A stretch of DNA of 64,000 nt from Rhynchopus sp. YZ270_cl-10 (GCA_964035575.1 OZ037874.1:62001-126000); one strand, 5' to 3'. Positions 44,932 to 56,132 are shown, counted from the first letter of the stretch. Numbers and translations: made by a program. The notes: generated by a model from the sequence alone, not told the origin.

Positions 44932-47292
44932 TCATGCCCGCACCACAGTAACCGGACTGTCCGCACCCCCTACCGGGTAGACAAGCCCCCCCGCTGCCTC
45001 GCCTAGGTACCACTCGAAGTCACACTGTGGGGTCGGCACGGACACTTTGTACACCTGACGGGACACATGCGTCGCTGCAGTGCCCTCCCACGCTGTCGCC
45101 CCGCTACAGCGCGTGAAGATCTGCAACCCATCCGCAGGTTTGTCCGACAGGAACAGCACATCGAGGTCCACCGACCCCTCCTGCTTGGTCATTGCGGTGC
45201 GCACTGTGGGCACAACGATGCGGTGGGTTCCTGTGAAGGCCTTCGGGGCTGTCAGGTTTGCGGGCAGCGCTGGGAGCTGCAGGTATTTGAGGAGGGTGCG
45301 GCCGGGCAGTTCCAATGCTTGCCACATGGACCTGGTCTCGAGGTTCATGAGCGTGCCGAGCTCACCTGGGGTGGACACGGTGTTGAGCATGTGTGTCATC
45401 ATCTGGGTGCAGTTCGCGACAAGCTGTTCCCTCTGTGGGACTGCGATTTTGATGGCCAGCTGTCTCTGGCCCTCTGGGGTGGGGGCTTGCGCCACAGCCT
45501 TCATCGCGTCGTTGAAGTAGTACCACACACATTCGGTGGCGGCCATGGCCTTCATGAAGAGGAAGGTCTCGACCCAATAGCGGAGGTTCTCTTCGTGGGC
45601 GGGGTTGCCGGTTTTGTTGGTCAGTGCAGCAAGCCTGTCGGCAAAGGCGAAGGGGGTGCTGTTGCATTGTGTTAAAGACGGCTTCATCATGCCAGGACCG
45701 TTGTCCCAGGATTCGACAATGGGCATTTTGGTGCTGTCGACGGAGATGAAGACGGAAGCTGCCTCAGATGCAACGATGCTCCCAAACTGTGACACCGCCC
45801 AGTCCTGCCAGAAGTCTTCCGACTGCAAAGATGCGTTCCACGATTTGGCCGCCATCGCCTCAATCTGCGGCGACACAATCTTCGTACGCCAATGAATCCC
45901 AAGCAGCCCTGTACATCCATACTTCTGTGCGTCCTCCATATGCTGGAGTGTACGCTCCACCCACAGCTGTGGTGCCGACATGTCTGGATCGTCCTCCATC
46001 CATGGAATCACCCACTTCGCATGCCTAGTGATCTGTGCGTACGAAGGGTCCACCGCTGAGTGTCCCGTGTTAAGGTCGATGGAGGTGATGGCGTCCCAAT
46101 CAGTGGACAGCTCCTTATCGAAGATGCTTCTGTCCGGCAGTGGGCCGACCACCCAACCATTTGTTGTCATCTTGAACGTCGCGTTCAGGTCCTTCTTCGC
46201 CTGCATTGCTGCGTCCAGATCTTTGATTGCGTCTGTGAAGATTGGGTTAGAAGAGTTCATGTTGCCCCACTCCCACGCCTCAGGGGTCCACACCCAGTAG
46301 TACGAAAGGCTCGGCATGCGTTTCTGCAGGCGTGTGAACATTCCTGTGTAATAGTCATAAGACGTGTTTGCTTTGGGGGCGGAAAGAGGTGTTTCGGTCC
46401 CTACACAGGAGTCGACGCCGATGGTCTTAGCGTAGGAGAAGGCGTCCTCAAGCATGTCCGTGATGTCGTCGAAGAACTGTGCTGCAGAGTCGGGGGTGGT
46501 CGGGAAGGGGCAGATGCTCTCCTTCTGGACAGGGCTCCAGCAGTCGGTGGGGAAGATCTCGCTGGACCCCCATGAGTAGTTGGAGGTCGGGACCGGTTCG
46601 TGGCCCCAGAATGCACGCATTGTGTTTGCATACGAGGTGACGTAGGAGCTGGCTGGTTTGACGGTACCGTCGTCGTTTATGTCGTCTTTGGTGCCGACGA
46701 AGACGGTGGGTTCGTTCTTCGCGGTGGCCTGCTGCTTTGCGTAGGGGTACGTGTGCAGGCCGATGAAGTTCATCCGCATCTTGCTGACCTGCGAGACAAC
46801 GCTTTTGTATTGGTTGCCGTTCCACCAATCAGGCCCTTCGGGGAAGTCGTGGAAAGGCTGCAGACCACGTGAGGTGAACATCGGGTCTGCAAGGTTCTGT
46901 GCGTACACCGGAAGGGGGGTGTCGGCAGGCAGACGTCTTGGGGGTACACGGTCTCCACTGCTTCCGAACCGCACGCCAAGCTGCTGCGCAAACGTGTAGG
47001 CACCGTGCAAACGGTCCTCCACGGTCTTCCCACGAATGCGGATGACACGTTGTGCTCCATCCTCCACAGCCACCTCATGGCCTGCATCCTCACGCGCCTC
47101 GATGACGATTCTCTCAAGCAAGGGTGTCGTAAGGGGGTCCTCCGAGTCCAAGGGAGGGTGCTCCCCGGTGCGCAGGTAGACGTACCTCCGTACCTCGCGT
47201 GCGGCGAGCTCGTCGTCGGGGTGGGAGTACTGCACGGTACGGTGTGTGGCCGATGCCGTGCAGGACAGCAGCAGGGCTGCTAAGATACGCAT
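44932..47292 (-). CDS. Secreted glycoside hydrolase-like protein (GH67 alpha-glucuronidase type)
   Basis: A single exon encodes 786 residues. The start at 47292 (MRILAALLLSCTASATH) is a signal peptide, and a pyrimidine tract with AG at 47311-47310 precedes it. Residues about 18-130 resemble the N-terminal domain of alpha-glucuronidases (HPDDELAAREVRRYVYLRTG, RLHGAYTFAQQLGVRFG). A TIM-barrel-like part follows with SRGLQPFHDFPEGPDWW, FIGLHTYPYAKQ, YYWVWTPEAWEWG and GLLGIHWRTKIVSPQIEAM. The C-terminal third is helical then beta-rich. Several Asn-X-Ser/Thr sites fit a secreted glycoprotein. It likely attacks plant or algal polysaccharide outside the cell or in a food vacuole. I cannot assign the catalytic acid with certainty, and another related GH family is possible. 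Confidence 0.7.
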   Translation of the reverse strand: MRILAALLLSCTASATHRTVQYSHPDDELAAREVRRYVYLRTGEHPPLDSEDPLTTPLLERIVIEAREDAGHEVAVEDGAQRVIRIRGKTVEDRLHGAYTFAQQLGVRFGSSGDRVPPRRLPADTPLPVYAQNLADPMFTSRGLQPFHDFPEGPDWWNGNQYKSVVSQVSKMRMNFIGLHTYPYAKQQATAKNEPTVFVGTKDDINDDGTVKPASSYVTSYANTMRAFWGHEPVPTSNYSWGSSEIFPTDCWSPVQKESICPFPTTPDSAAQFFDDITDMLEDAFSYAKTIGVDSCVGTETPLSAPKANTSYDYYTGMFTRLQKRMPSLSYYWVWTPEAWEWGNMNSSNPIFTDAIKDLDAAMQAKKDLNATFKMTTNGWVVGPLPDRSIFDKELSTDWDAITSIDLNTGHSAVDPSYAQITRHAKWVIPWMEDDPDMSAPQLWVERTLQHMEDAQKYGCTGLLGIHWRTKIVSPQIEAMAAKSWNASLQSEDFWQDWAVSQFGSIVASEAASVFISVDSTKMPIVESWDNGPGMMKPSLTQCNSTPFAFADRLAALTNKTGNPAHEENLRYWVETFLFMKAMAATECVWYYFNDAMKAVAQAPTPEGQRQLAIKIAVPQREQLVANCTQMMTHMLNTVSTPGELGTLMNLETRSMWQALELPGRTLLKYLQLPALPANLTAPKAFTGTHRIVVPTVRTAMTKQEGSVDLDVLFLSDKPADGLQIFTRCSGATAWEGTAATHVSRQVYKVSVPTPQCDFEWYLGEAAGGLVYPVGGADSPVTVVRA

Positions 47293-48197
47293 TGTTGTTG
47301 TGTTGGTGTCTGTTTTGTTTTGGGAAAGATTTGGAAAATTTGAAGGAATAAGGAAGGAAGGAACGAAGGGGAAAGTTTTTATAAGAATCGGGGTGAGGCA
47401 AAAAAAAAAAAGGTTGGCTTGAAATGTAACAGCCCTTTCGTGACAGTGTACCTTGGTACAATGACCGATGTACCGGGGTGGACACCCAACCATGCAGTAG
47501 AAGAGAGATATGGAGGAGAAGCGGGGTTTAAAATCGGGGTGAAAAAGAGGGTTTTGGGGGTAGTAAAAAAAATGGGGGGTGCAGTCATTTAGTATTGTTT
47601 CTCGAAACACAAAAGGGGGTAGAATGCTGTGTCGTGGTGTGCATAGGTTTCCGTCATGTAGTCAGAACAGTAAAGCACAAAAAGAAGAAAAAAAATATCG
47701 CGCACGTTTGGATAAAGAAAACCAGAGACGAAAAGGGGGGTTTGGGGGAAAGGTTTTTGGGAGAGTTTAATTCTTGAACGCAGCCCCACACTCAGTCACG
47801 CTTTTGTTTTTTTTTGAAAATCACCAAACGCTTGCTCACAATAATGAACGAAAAATCGACAAATTTCCTGAATGTAATGTGTGTGAGATATGTGGGGAGC
47901 TGACCCACGCACGATACCAGCCCCGGATGAAAGCACAAAGCACAAGGTACCCTGCGGCCAACAGCAAAAGAACAAACAAGAAGAAAAAACCGAAGAAAAA
48001 AAATGAAACACAATGGACGAATGCACACCTATCGAATTGAGAGAAACAGTTCCGCGAAGATAAAACGGCTAAAAAACCCGAGCGTTTTCTTTTCTTTTTT
48101 TGTTGTCCAAAACACAATATTTCCTTTTACGCACCACACACACACACACACTCTCTCTCTCTCTCTCTTCTGGGCAATGCTCCAACTCTCAGAACTA
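47293..48197. other. Intergenic with a SINE-like B module
   Basis: B module at 47405-47500 (cttgaaatgtaac, ccctttcgtgacagtgtacc, accatgcagtag), about 115 bp upstream of the hydrolase start. A gctgacccacgcacgatacc block at 47900 recurs at 54950. (CA)n and (CT)n runs at 48130-48168. No gene is seen. Confidence 0.55.
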
Positions 48198-49619
48198 TTA
48201 CTTCTCATCACGCACACAGTCCCCTTTCCCTCCCTCCCTCCCTTCAAGCAGCCCCACAAGCACTTCGTATTTATCGGGCCTCTGAGCTGCGAAGTACGCA
48301 AGCGTGGCGTCCATATCCACCTCACCTGCACCGTGCTCGATGAGGAAGTCCAATACTTCACGCGGGGCGTCGTGCCAGACCACCATGCTGAGGACAGGCA
48401 GCTTCGCGGCTTTCATGGTCGCACAAACGTCCGCACCGCCTGCAACTAAGACACGCATCGTTTCTACGTTCCCTCGTGTCCCGGCAAGCGCCAAACAGGA
48501 CAAGCTCTCCCCACCCACCAGGTTCGGATCCGCACCGTGCTGCAGCAATGCCTGCACGGCACCGACCTTGCCAGGCACCGCTGCTGCCACTGCATAGAAC
48601 AGAGGCGTGCGACCCTCGCAGTCTAATCTGTTGATGTCCGCACGGCATCGACCCGCAAGGCTTGCACAGAGATCTGCGTCGTGCTGTGCTGCATATGAAA
48701 GCGCAGTGCGCAGGCTGACGCATGCGTCGGAAAAATTGATGTTCGGATGTGCCAGAAGCATCTGTACGATGGTCTCATCCCCTTGAGTGATGGCAGAGCA
48801 CAGCGGTGGTTTCTCCGATCCGGTTGCAGATGGCAGAAGGTTTGGACACGCACCACGGTCCAGGAGGATGCGGCAGGTCTGGGGGCAGCCACGGCGGATT
48901 GCGTTGTGCAGCGGCGTGACTGCCAGCATGCTTGTCACATCGACCGCAGCACCGTGGTCAAGCAGCGCTGTGCACAACCCCTCTGCCCCCAGCTGAGCAG
49001 CATAGTGCAACGCAGCGAACCCCCTGTTGCACACCACCCTGACATCCGCACCGTGCCGCACCAACACCTCTGCTACTGCCACATTGCTTGCCTTCACCGC
49101 ACGCAACAGATACGACGGTGTCGACGGCGCCTTGTCCAGAGTAAGGTTCACCTCCGCCCCCCTCTCGACCAGCGCCTCCACAAGCGCAACACTGCCGAGG
49201 GCAAACCAGAGTGGGTGGCGGATTGTATTTTGTATAGGATCGGAAATGATTGCGCCCACAGGGTACCCTGCGACTATGTAGAGCAGCGCAAGGGGTTCGT
49301 CCGCACTGCAGGCACGCACGAAGTCGTCGCGTGTAGGGGTTGCTTGCAGGCCCTTCGCTGCGAGCGTCATTAGCGCCTGGCCACGTGGTGACGGGGTTGT
49401 ACGCAGCACGTCACCAGCTGAGAGGCTGTCAACGCGAAGCTCGGGGTCGGTGGTCAACACCGTGTCGCTGCCGATCGTCTCGAGGAGGAAGTTCTCCTCA
49501 GGCATGCCGACAGCGTCAGCGACACTGCGTTTGACCTGCGCAATGGTAGGCGCCCTGCCGTCCTCGAAGCTGCACTCCACTGGCACAGCCTCGTCTAGGT
49601 GCTGCACAATGATCTCCAT
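48198..49619 (-). CDS. Beta-grasp-like domain plus ankyrin-repeat protein
   Basis: A single exon encodes 473 residues. It starts at 49619 (MEIIVQHLDEAVPVECSF) ten bases after ttgactcag. Residues 1-78 resemble a ubiquitin-like fold, with ELRVDSLSAGDVLRTT matching LCDVDLSAGDTVCV of the GTPase-like gene at 58065. About ten ankyrin repeats follow (RHPLWFALGSVALVEALVER, GFAALHYAAQLGAEGLCTAL, GRTPLFYAVAAAVPGKVGAV). The end, EGREGGKGDCVRDEK, is low complexity. Ankyrin repeats bind proteins, so this may be an adaptor using its N-terminal domain as a tag or docking site. The function is not known. Confidence 0.85.
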   Translation of the reverse strand: MEIIVQHLDEAVPVECSFEDGRAPTIAQVKRSVADAVGMPEENFLLETIGSDTVLTTDPELRVDSLSAGDVLRTTPSPRGQALMTLAAKGLQATPTRDDFVRACSADEPLALLYIVAGYPVGAIISDPIQNTIRHPLWFALGSVALVEALVERGAEVNLTLDKAPSTPSYLLRAVKASNVAVAEVLVRHGADVRVVCNRGFAALHYAAQLGAEGLCTALLDHGAAVDVTSMLAVTPLHNAIRRGCPQTCRILLDRGACPNLLPSATGSEKPPLCSAITQGDETIVQMLLAHPNINFSDACVSLRTALSYAAQHDADLCASLAGRCRADINRLDCEGRTPLFYAVAAAVPGKVGAVQALLQHGADPNLVGGESLSCLALAGTRGNVETMRVLVAGGADVCATMKAAKLPVLSMVVWHDAPREVLDFLIEHGAGEVDMDATLAYFAAQRPDKYEVLVGLLEGREGGKGDCVRDEK

Positions 49620-50544
49620 GTTGCGAAAACTGAGTCAAGAGTGTTTTGCTTTTGTAAAAACTGTGTACACTGTGGGGGTGGGGTGTTAATGAAAACAGTT
49701 TGGTTTTTTAAAAAAAAATGGTTGGTTCTCTCTGTATTGCTGTGGTTTCATGTTTTTTGCCGAAAAAGGCATTTTAGTTAGATTGCTTTAACTTTGCTGA
49801 GGATCTACACTTACCATCTTCCACTCTCTTCTTGCTCACGCTCCTTTGTGCAAACAAGAAAAAAGAGGTGGGGTAAAAATATTAATTTTCTGGTTTCGGC
49901 GGTCCGCTCCTTGACAAGGATTCAGCCCTGTGACCGCGCTCATCAGAAGGAGCCAGGGGTGGGGTGGGGTGGTGGGGTGGGGCAGTACGTAGCGGTGTGG
50001 AGGGATGAGGAATGTGAAGGGAGATCAACTGGTTCATCTACGGATTCTTCTGTGTGCTGATGTGGTAATCTGTGCTTCTTTCTGCTAAATGTTGCTTATT
50101 TGTGGTGAAATTAATTATTATTCGTTCTGCATATTTCTGAGTTATTTTGGCTTATTTTTACTTACACTTGCTTATTTCTGCTCATGTGTGTTTATCTGCT
50201 TTTTAATAGTTCTGCTTATTTTTGCTTCTGCGCTTCTCTGCTTATTTGTGCTTATTCAGTCAAGTTAAATGGCAGGGACGAGAAATGTAAAGTGCTCGTA
50301 CCATCTACCACGACGCTGGACACAGTGGCCTGAGGTGGCGTCAGTGCACTGAGCTTCAAGTCTGCTCAGGTGCTCCGCTGTGTGTGTACAGATCGTGAAG
50401 TGACGGCTGCTACCGTGAACTACGCTTCCTCCCTGGAGACACAGTTTTTTTCAGGTGCAACGTTCACATACTACAGAAGAGCAGAGTGCTGGGGTGTTGT
50501 AGATCATTTCCAGGGTGGTGTTCTGTTCTTCTTTCCCTTTGCAG
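49620..50544. other. Intergenic with a duplicated 3' flank
   Basis: Sequence 50205-50420 and 50500-50544 is nearly the same as 62905-63110, downstream of the second ankyrin copy. The repeated tgcttattt motifs at 50090-50240 precede it. No gene is recognised. Confidence 0.6.
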
Positions 50545-51780
50545 TTACTTGCTTTTCCCCCCCGCACCGTGCTTGAGGAGAACGCGCACCACACCTGCAT
50601 GTTGTTCCTGCCTCGCATAGTGCAACGCAGTGTGGTACCGTGGATTTCTGTGTCTCACATCCACTTCCCGCAAGCCAGCAAAATAGCGCACAATCTCGGT
50701 GTGACCATTATGCGACGCCAGGCCCTGACATTCGGCTAGCTCACACACCGCACCTGCTTCCACCAACATCTGCGCAACTCTGAGTGCCCCACCCATACAA
50801 GCATAGTGAAGGGGTGTTTCTCCGTCGGCCCTCGCCTCGATGTCTGCCCCTGCATCAATGAGCACCTGCGCGACATCAGAGTGGTTCTTTGCCGCGGCGC
50901 CGTGCAGTGGAGTGCAACCCCCTAGTGACTGATTCACGTCCACCTCAGGCATGCACAGAAGAGGCACAGTCTCAGTGTGTCCATTAAAAGCCGCAAGGGT
51001 AAGACACGTGCGTCCTTCGTTGTCTGCGACACTCACTCCCGCACCTGCTTTGAGCAACACCTCCACAGACCTCAGGTTCCCAAACCAGCTCGCCACGAGG
51101 AGTGGCGACATTCCGGTGTTGTTCGTTGCCTCGATATCTGCCCCTGCATCAATGAGCACCTCCAGCACATCTGCATGCTTTTCAGCTGCCATGAGCATCG
51201 CAGTGTAGCCAAAATAGCTGTTATCCCTGTGACTCATGTCGACCCCCGGCAAGCCCACAAGATAGCGCACAGTCTGGGTGTGTCCGTAGACTGTAGCATA
51301 AGTGAGACATGTCTGCCCGTCTTCGTCTGCGACAGACACTCTCGCACCTGCTTCCACCAACAGCTTCACAGTTGCGAACTTGCCTGACATGCTTGCCCTG
51401 AGCAGAGGGGTACATCCGTCCTCGTCTTCGATCTCGATGTCTGTCCCTGCATCAATGAGCACCTGACACACTGCAGGGTCCGCCCACATAGCCGGACAGG
51501 GACCAGGCGTGTCACTGTCTTCCTGGTGCCCGTATGGGACAAACGCGTCGTTGCTGCAGACTGACTTCCAATGCTGCAAGAGGACCTCCGTGCACGCAGA
51601 GTGGCCTGCGTGGACACGCTCACTCAGCAAGATCCCAAAGCCCATCTGCGTTGTCTCAAAACACGTAAGACACAGTGCAAGGCTTTTGTGGTGGTTCCCT
51701 CTGCATCCCTCGCGCACAGCATCACGGAAGAACTCCGATGCCTTCACGCCAGGTGTGCTGTCTGCGTGACTTTTCGACAT
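50545..51780 (-). CDS. Ankyrin-repeat protein, paralogue 1
   Basis: A single exon encodes 411 residues, starting at 51780 (MSKSHADSTPGVKASEFF); an ATG at 51888 lies upstream. An N-terminal helical part with Cys residues (CRGNHHKSLALCLTCFETTQ) is followed by about nine ankyrin repeats carrying the near-identical cores VLIDAGADIEA, TPLHYAC and GHTETV. It ends YARQEQHAGVVRVLLKHGAG. A shorter-than-usual repeat occurs near CELAECQGLASHNGHTEIV, where the paralogue at the right edge keeps full length, so a small in-frame deletion is likely here. Probably a protein-binding adaptor; partners unknown. An A-module hairpin repeat lies 190 bp upstream. Confidence 0.88.
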   Translation of the reverse strand: MSKSHADSTPGVKASEFFRDAVREGCRGNHHKSLALCLTCFETTQMGFGILLSERVHAGHSACTEVLLQHWKSVCSNDAFVPYGHQEDSDTPGPCPAMWADPAVCQVLIDAGTDIEIEDEDGCTPLLRASMSGKFATVKLLVEAGARVSVADEDGQTCLTYATVYGHTQTVRYLVGLPGVDMSHRDNSYFGYTAMLMAAEKHADVLEVLIDAGADIEATNNTGMSPLLVASWFGNLRSVEVLLKAGAGVSVADNEGRTCLTLAAFNGHTETVPLLCMPEVDVNQSLGGCTPLHGAAAKNHSDVAQVLIDAGADIEARADGETPLHYACMGGALRVAQMLVEAGAVCELAECQGLASHNGHTEIVRYFAGLREVDVRHRNPRYHTALHYARQEQHAGVVRVLLKHGAGGKSK

Positions 51781-52124
51781 GGTGTTTTGATTCAATGTTG
51801 TGTCTTTTATGCTGTTTCTTTTTTGTGGATGTTGTGAGGTGAGTGGTGGGTGTCCCTGAACTGCCTCCCACCCCCCTGGCAAGCACAACCACCCGTTTCC
51901 ACTCTGGTGTGGAAGTCTCCTTTCCTGAGGCCCCTAATCAAGACAAGGTGATGAGGGGGCCAAATACAAAGAAAAGTTTGTAAGATGATCCTAAGCCTCT
52001 CGTGCTTAGTCACCTTATCATATTCTATACAATAAGCATCAAACTTCGGTCTTTTTTGCATCCAAGTAACTAACCAAATACACAGGCGCCCTCCCCACTC
52101 CCCAAACCCCTCCCCTCCTTCACA
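51781..52124. other. Intergenic with hairpin repeat
   Basis: A-module copy at 51972-52018: gtttgtaagatgatcctaag, ctctcgt loop, gcttagtcacc. Nothing else is recognised. Confidence 0.65.
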
Positions 52125-54282
52125 TCACATATTGAACAGCGAAAGCTCTGCGCCGTGCTTGAGGAGAATCTCTTCCGCTTCTGTTTTGTGGAGCGACTGC
52201 GCAAAGCCGAGGGCCGTTCCTAGCTTGGCCTTTGCGTCTACTGAACAGGTGTTCAACGCGACAACTCGCCGAAGCACTTCGGTATGCCCTTTGAGCACCG
52301 CCTGGATGAGCGGCGATGTGCCGTCCTCTGACTCTGTGCTAGGATGGAGTTGGTTCGGACGGTATTTACTGAGCAGATCCAGCACAGCGAGATCTCCTGT
52401 CACACAGACACGCCCGAGGAGGGAGGTCACATCCGCACCACCGAATTCTGCGTTCTCTGTGTCCACAGACACTGTGCTGGCGAGAACTGCCTCGATGCAG
52501 TCGTACAGCGCTGCCTTCGACTCTTTTGCGAGCAGCCGTGTTGGGTTGGTTACCAAAAAGAGGAATTCTTCGAGCACCGGGCGGAGGTCCTCTGCGACCT
52601 CTGTTATACGCGCCTCCGGGATGACGGAGAGTGCTGTTAAAACAAGCGGGATGCGCGCTGTCTGCGAGAACGACGCTGACGAGACCACCTCGATGACGTC
52701 CAACTCCTCCGCCCCACCCGCCACGAAGAGGTGCTGGAGGAAGGAGGTGAAGAAGGCAACGTTCCCGTCTGTACAGGCGTTCAGCAGCAGCGCATCGCAG
52801 TGGATGACGTCTGCGTAGCTGCGCTCCGGCGTCCTCGTCTTTGTGAGGAGCACCTCCACGAGGTCGGCAGAGTGGACACGCTCATCCCCTTCCTCCGCCA
52901 TGTTGCAGAGTGCTGTGTGGAAGGCTTCTTCTAATGCGCTGGGCACCTCTACCTCGGCAGGGAGCGACGCCGCCAATGCCAGCGCAGCTTCCTTGCGGGT
53001 GTCGTAGTGTGCTGCTGCGTCGTCTCGCGCCGCAATGTCATCGTCAGAAGGACTCCCAATCTGGGACAATTGGTGCACCTCTGCCTTCACGTCCGCCATC
53101 TCCTCAAAGAGAGCTGCCATCGAGGACAACGTGGCTGCGACGTCTTGCAGTGGTGTGGTTGCTGATGCAGGTCGCTCTGGTGGTGTTGCCGGTGCAGTAT
53201 CGGGTGACCCCTCTGCTGCAGAAGCAGCGGCGATGTGCGTAGGTGTCGTGGTGGGGGTAGGGTCCGCAATGGGTGTGCTCTCTTCTATGGGCATGCTGTT
53301 GGCCTCGATGGAGGTGCTGTGGAGAGAAAATGGTGAAAATGGTGTGATCACCAAAAAATGAAGTAAAGATTCTTTGGATATATCCCAAACCCGACAGGCT
53401 ACACCATAAGGGGAGGGAAATGTGGAGCGATCGTCATCCGTGGATTGCCACGCATATGATGCGTTGTGTTTGTATACCTTGGTGGTTCTGGTGGCGGCCC
53501 TGAAGGCAATGTAAGCTTGAGTGGCGCACGCTCGATTGCCCAATCGCGTATCACCGTAGCGGGGGACGCGTCTGCAGTGCCGCACCCTTCCTCACAGAGG
53601 GCCATGAGGTGGCTCGCTAGACTCTCCACCTGTGTGTAGTGTGTTGTTCTGTCAAAAAAAAGAACCAAATTTCCAAGCCAAGAGATTTATATGCTACCGC
53701 AGGTGTTTTGTTGCAATCGGAAAATCCCTTCTCAGATTAGACGCCCTCCCGACGTACCTAGTAGACCGGGGGGGGTGGACTCCCAATCATGCAGGTTCAC
53801 ATCCATTTCGAGGTTGGCATCATGATACCAAAGCATTTCCAGCATACCATTTCGTAGAACCCCCCCAGCCGCTTGACCCCAACGTTGGTAAACGTCGCCT
53901 CGTCTCGCACATCCTCCGCCAGCCACTGCCGTGCGGTGGCTGCAGTGTCTTGCTGTGGTGCGGCGAGCATCGCGTCGCAGAGACGCACGACTGCGTGGCG
54001 CTTCTGTGGTGGGAGGAGGTCCAGGGGCGAGGCTGTGTCGGCACGTGGAAACGGCGCACTGTTGTCTTGCCCTGGTACACCTCCGCCACCTGCACCACCA
54101 TCCTTCCGCCTCAGATGCACTGCAGCCGCAGCGTACGTCAACGCCTTCCGCATGGCCCGCCCCTTCTCATCACGGAACATCACCACCACCTCCTGCGCAA
54201 CAGGGTCTACACCTTGCACCACCGCGTCAGACCACCCACCAGTGGTGCGGCAAACATACACAGACTCGCCTTGGGTGAACAT
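52125..54282 (-). CDS. Three-exon protein with SH3/Tudor-like start and ankyrin-like end
   Basis: Exons 54282-53848, 53629-53478 and 53316-52125 join to 592 residues. Intron 1 (218 nt) starts GTATGC and ends ctacacacag; intron 2 (161 nt) starts GTATAC and ends ttctctccacag and is phase 2. Both joins keep the frame: GGFYEM-VESLASHLM and GPPPEPP-STSIEANS. Residues 1-60 (FTQGESVYVCRTTGGWSDAV, VVVMFRDEKGRAM) look like a small beta-barrel reader domain. A helical part (about 95-200), a Pro/Thr-rich linker (about 210-260) and a long helical region follow. The end has two ankyrin-like repeats (DGTSPLIQAVLKGHTEVLRR, EAEEILLKHGAELSLFNM). An internal acceptor gacag at 53652 would break the frame and is not used in my model. 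Intron 1 carries a SINE-like B fragment. Role unknown. Confidence 0.75.
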
Positions 54283-55503
54283 TGTGGAGCGAAGGGGGGG
54301 AGAGATTCCTCTCCCCCCCTCAGCAGTGGTGGAGGGGAGGGTGCTGTGGGTGTTTGGTTGAGGCGTGTCGGGATGATTTTTTTTGGGTTGTATTATAAAT
54401 ATGAGATGTCCTTTTTTTTGACAAGTGCTGGTGGGAGACACGCAACTTTCTTGTTTATACAAAAAAAAAAAGTGTGGGGAAAGAAAAGATATGGAGGAAG
54501 ATTTTTCCACTGAATGGTGATACCAAAGAATCCTGTCACAGGTACCCCCAAAGGGACCTGTCAAAACATCGGACCACTTTCGGGGAACACCACTGAACGA
54601 AGTAAAGTTGTTGATGCAGGCACACACCTCCAGCCCGCTGCGCATGCTGCCCCACGCCCATGCATGAAATCACAAAAATAAATTTGACTTGAAATACAAA
54701 AGCCCTTGTAACAATGTACCTTGGCGCATGACCAGCAACAGGGTACATCCCTACAATACAGTTCGGGGTGTACATCTGATAGCCCTACCCCCGCTCCCAC
54801 TTATAGCGCATACCATAGGAGACACAGGGTCATGAGGTGTGATGCAAAGCTCTGACGATGGGGGAAAGAAAGAACAGTTGAAACGTGCTAAAACGCAGCT
54901 CAGTCGAGCTCATGCAAAAGAAAGTGAAGTTATTGATGCAGGCACCTCCCGCTGACCCACGCACGATGCCAGCTGGATGAAAGCACAAAGAAAAGATTTA
55001 TAAACATGATCCCAATCCCCTCGTGCTGAATCACCGTCAAAAAAGATGACTTGAAATACAAAGCCCTCTCGTGACAGTGTACCTTGGTATGACCGGGTGC
55101 ACCGGGGGTGTACCCCAAACCATGCAGTCCTACATCCAGTGGTTTACTGCCCTACTCCCGCTTCCACTCATCGGTCAGAACGGAGATCATTGGAGACACG
55201 GGTGAGTCCTGTGTGATGTAGGGTCTGCTTGGGGTTCCCTGCCCGTTTTGCAGTGTGGGAGAGGCAAAAAATGCATCCCCGAGTCGCTAATCCGGCGGGG
55301 GGGGGAAACACTTCTTTTGAATGAACCTCTGCAGTAAAAAATATGGTAAAGACGAGCGATGTGGAATGGCAGGAAAAGGAGGCTAGAAAAGTGGAGACGA
55401 CGTGGAGACGTGCAGACGTGCTCTTGATACAGGCACACGACAAGATGCAGTAAGGGCTGACAACATGCCACATAGTAAAATAAACAAAAGAAAATATTTG
55501 TCA
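54283..55503. repeat. Intergenic with two composite SINE-like copies
   Basis: Copy one: 54605-54800, with tgatgcaggcacac, cttgaaatacaaaagccctt and gatagccctaccccc. Copy two: 54915-55170, the fullest, with module C (attgatgcaggcacc, gctgacccacgcacgatgcc), module A (atttataaacatgatcccaa) and module B (cttgaaatacaaagccctct to tcctacatccagtgg). A short unannotated part follows to 55503. Confidence 0.65.
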
Positions 55504-56132
55504 ATATGGGTAGATGCCAAAACCCCCCCCTCCCCCTAATTTCACTACGATTTTTGATTTTTTTTTTATTTCTGTTGGGAGGCTATGAGAGGCCCAGGCA
55601 CATGTACAAGGGGTTTGGGGGGTCTGGGGGACGTTTTGGGGTCTGGGGGGTGTTTTGGGGTCTTTTTTATGATATGCGACGCTTTTTTGGACATGTATGT
55701 GTATTGTGGCCTGTATTGCCACAGTTCGTACACGTTCTTTGTGAAACTGAACAAACTGAAGTAACAAAATCCCGCTTTCTCTTAGCCATGCGGTGAAGGG
55801 CCTCTGTCATATCTTCTTCTTCTTGAGGGACCCCACGGACGCATTCCTCTATACCTTCAAGGTAAGTGTTGAGTCCAACCCTGGGCATTCTTTATGTGTC
55901 TATCTGTTCTGGGGTTGTAAGGCACGGGGAGTAAAAAATAGCCTAAAAACACAAAAAAATACCCACAAAAAAGTGTATTTTTTCCCAAAAGCCCCCAAAA
56001 CCCGCCGGAAAATGGTTTTGGGGGTGGTTCTGGGCAGTTTTCGGCGCAACTTTCTGGTAAAACCTGGTAAAACCTCAAAAAATCGTAGTGAAATTAGGGG
56101 GAGGGGGGGGGGGTTTTGGCATCGACCCATAT
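55504..56132. mobile_element. Short element with about 55-bp inverted ends
   Basis: The left end atatgggtagatgccaaaac, then a C-run, tccccctaatttcactacga and ttttt is matched by the reverse complement of the right end (atatgggtcgatgccaaaac, then the same order). The total is 629 bp. No clear target duplication is visible. It encloses the zinc-knuckle frame at 55667-55888. A fragment of the right part also occurs at 24147-24235. It is probably a non-autonomous DNA transposon; the superfamily is not determined. Confidence 0.65.
55667..55888 (-). pseudogene. Zinc-knuckle fragment (CX2CX4HX4C) inside the inverted-end element
   Basis: A 73-codon frame starting MPRVGLNTYLEGIEECVRGV has a charged helical stretch and ends with TCTNCGNTGHNTHTCPKKRR. 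The spacing C-x2-C-x4-H-x4-C is a classical zinc knuckle, and the CxxCGxxGHNxxTC form is frequent at the end of MULE-type and related transposases and in some plant DNA-binding proteins. No catalytic domain is nearby, so this is likely the remaining tail of a transposase gene of the parent element. Confidence 0.5.

Noticed and set aside
53399-53668. Separate small gene starting MVLFFDRTTHYTQ
   Set aside because: It is exon 2 of the three-exon gene at 52125-54282; both splice junctions keep the frame.
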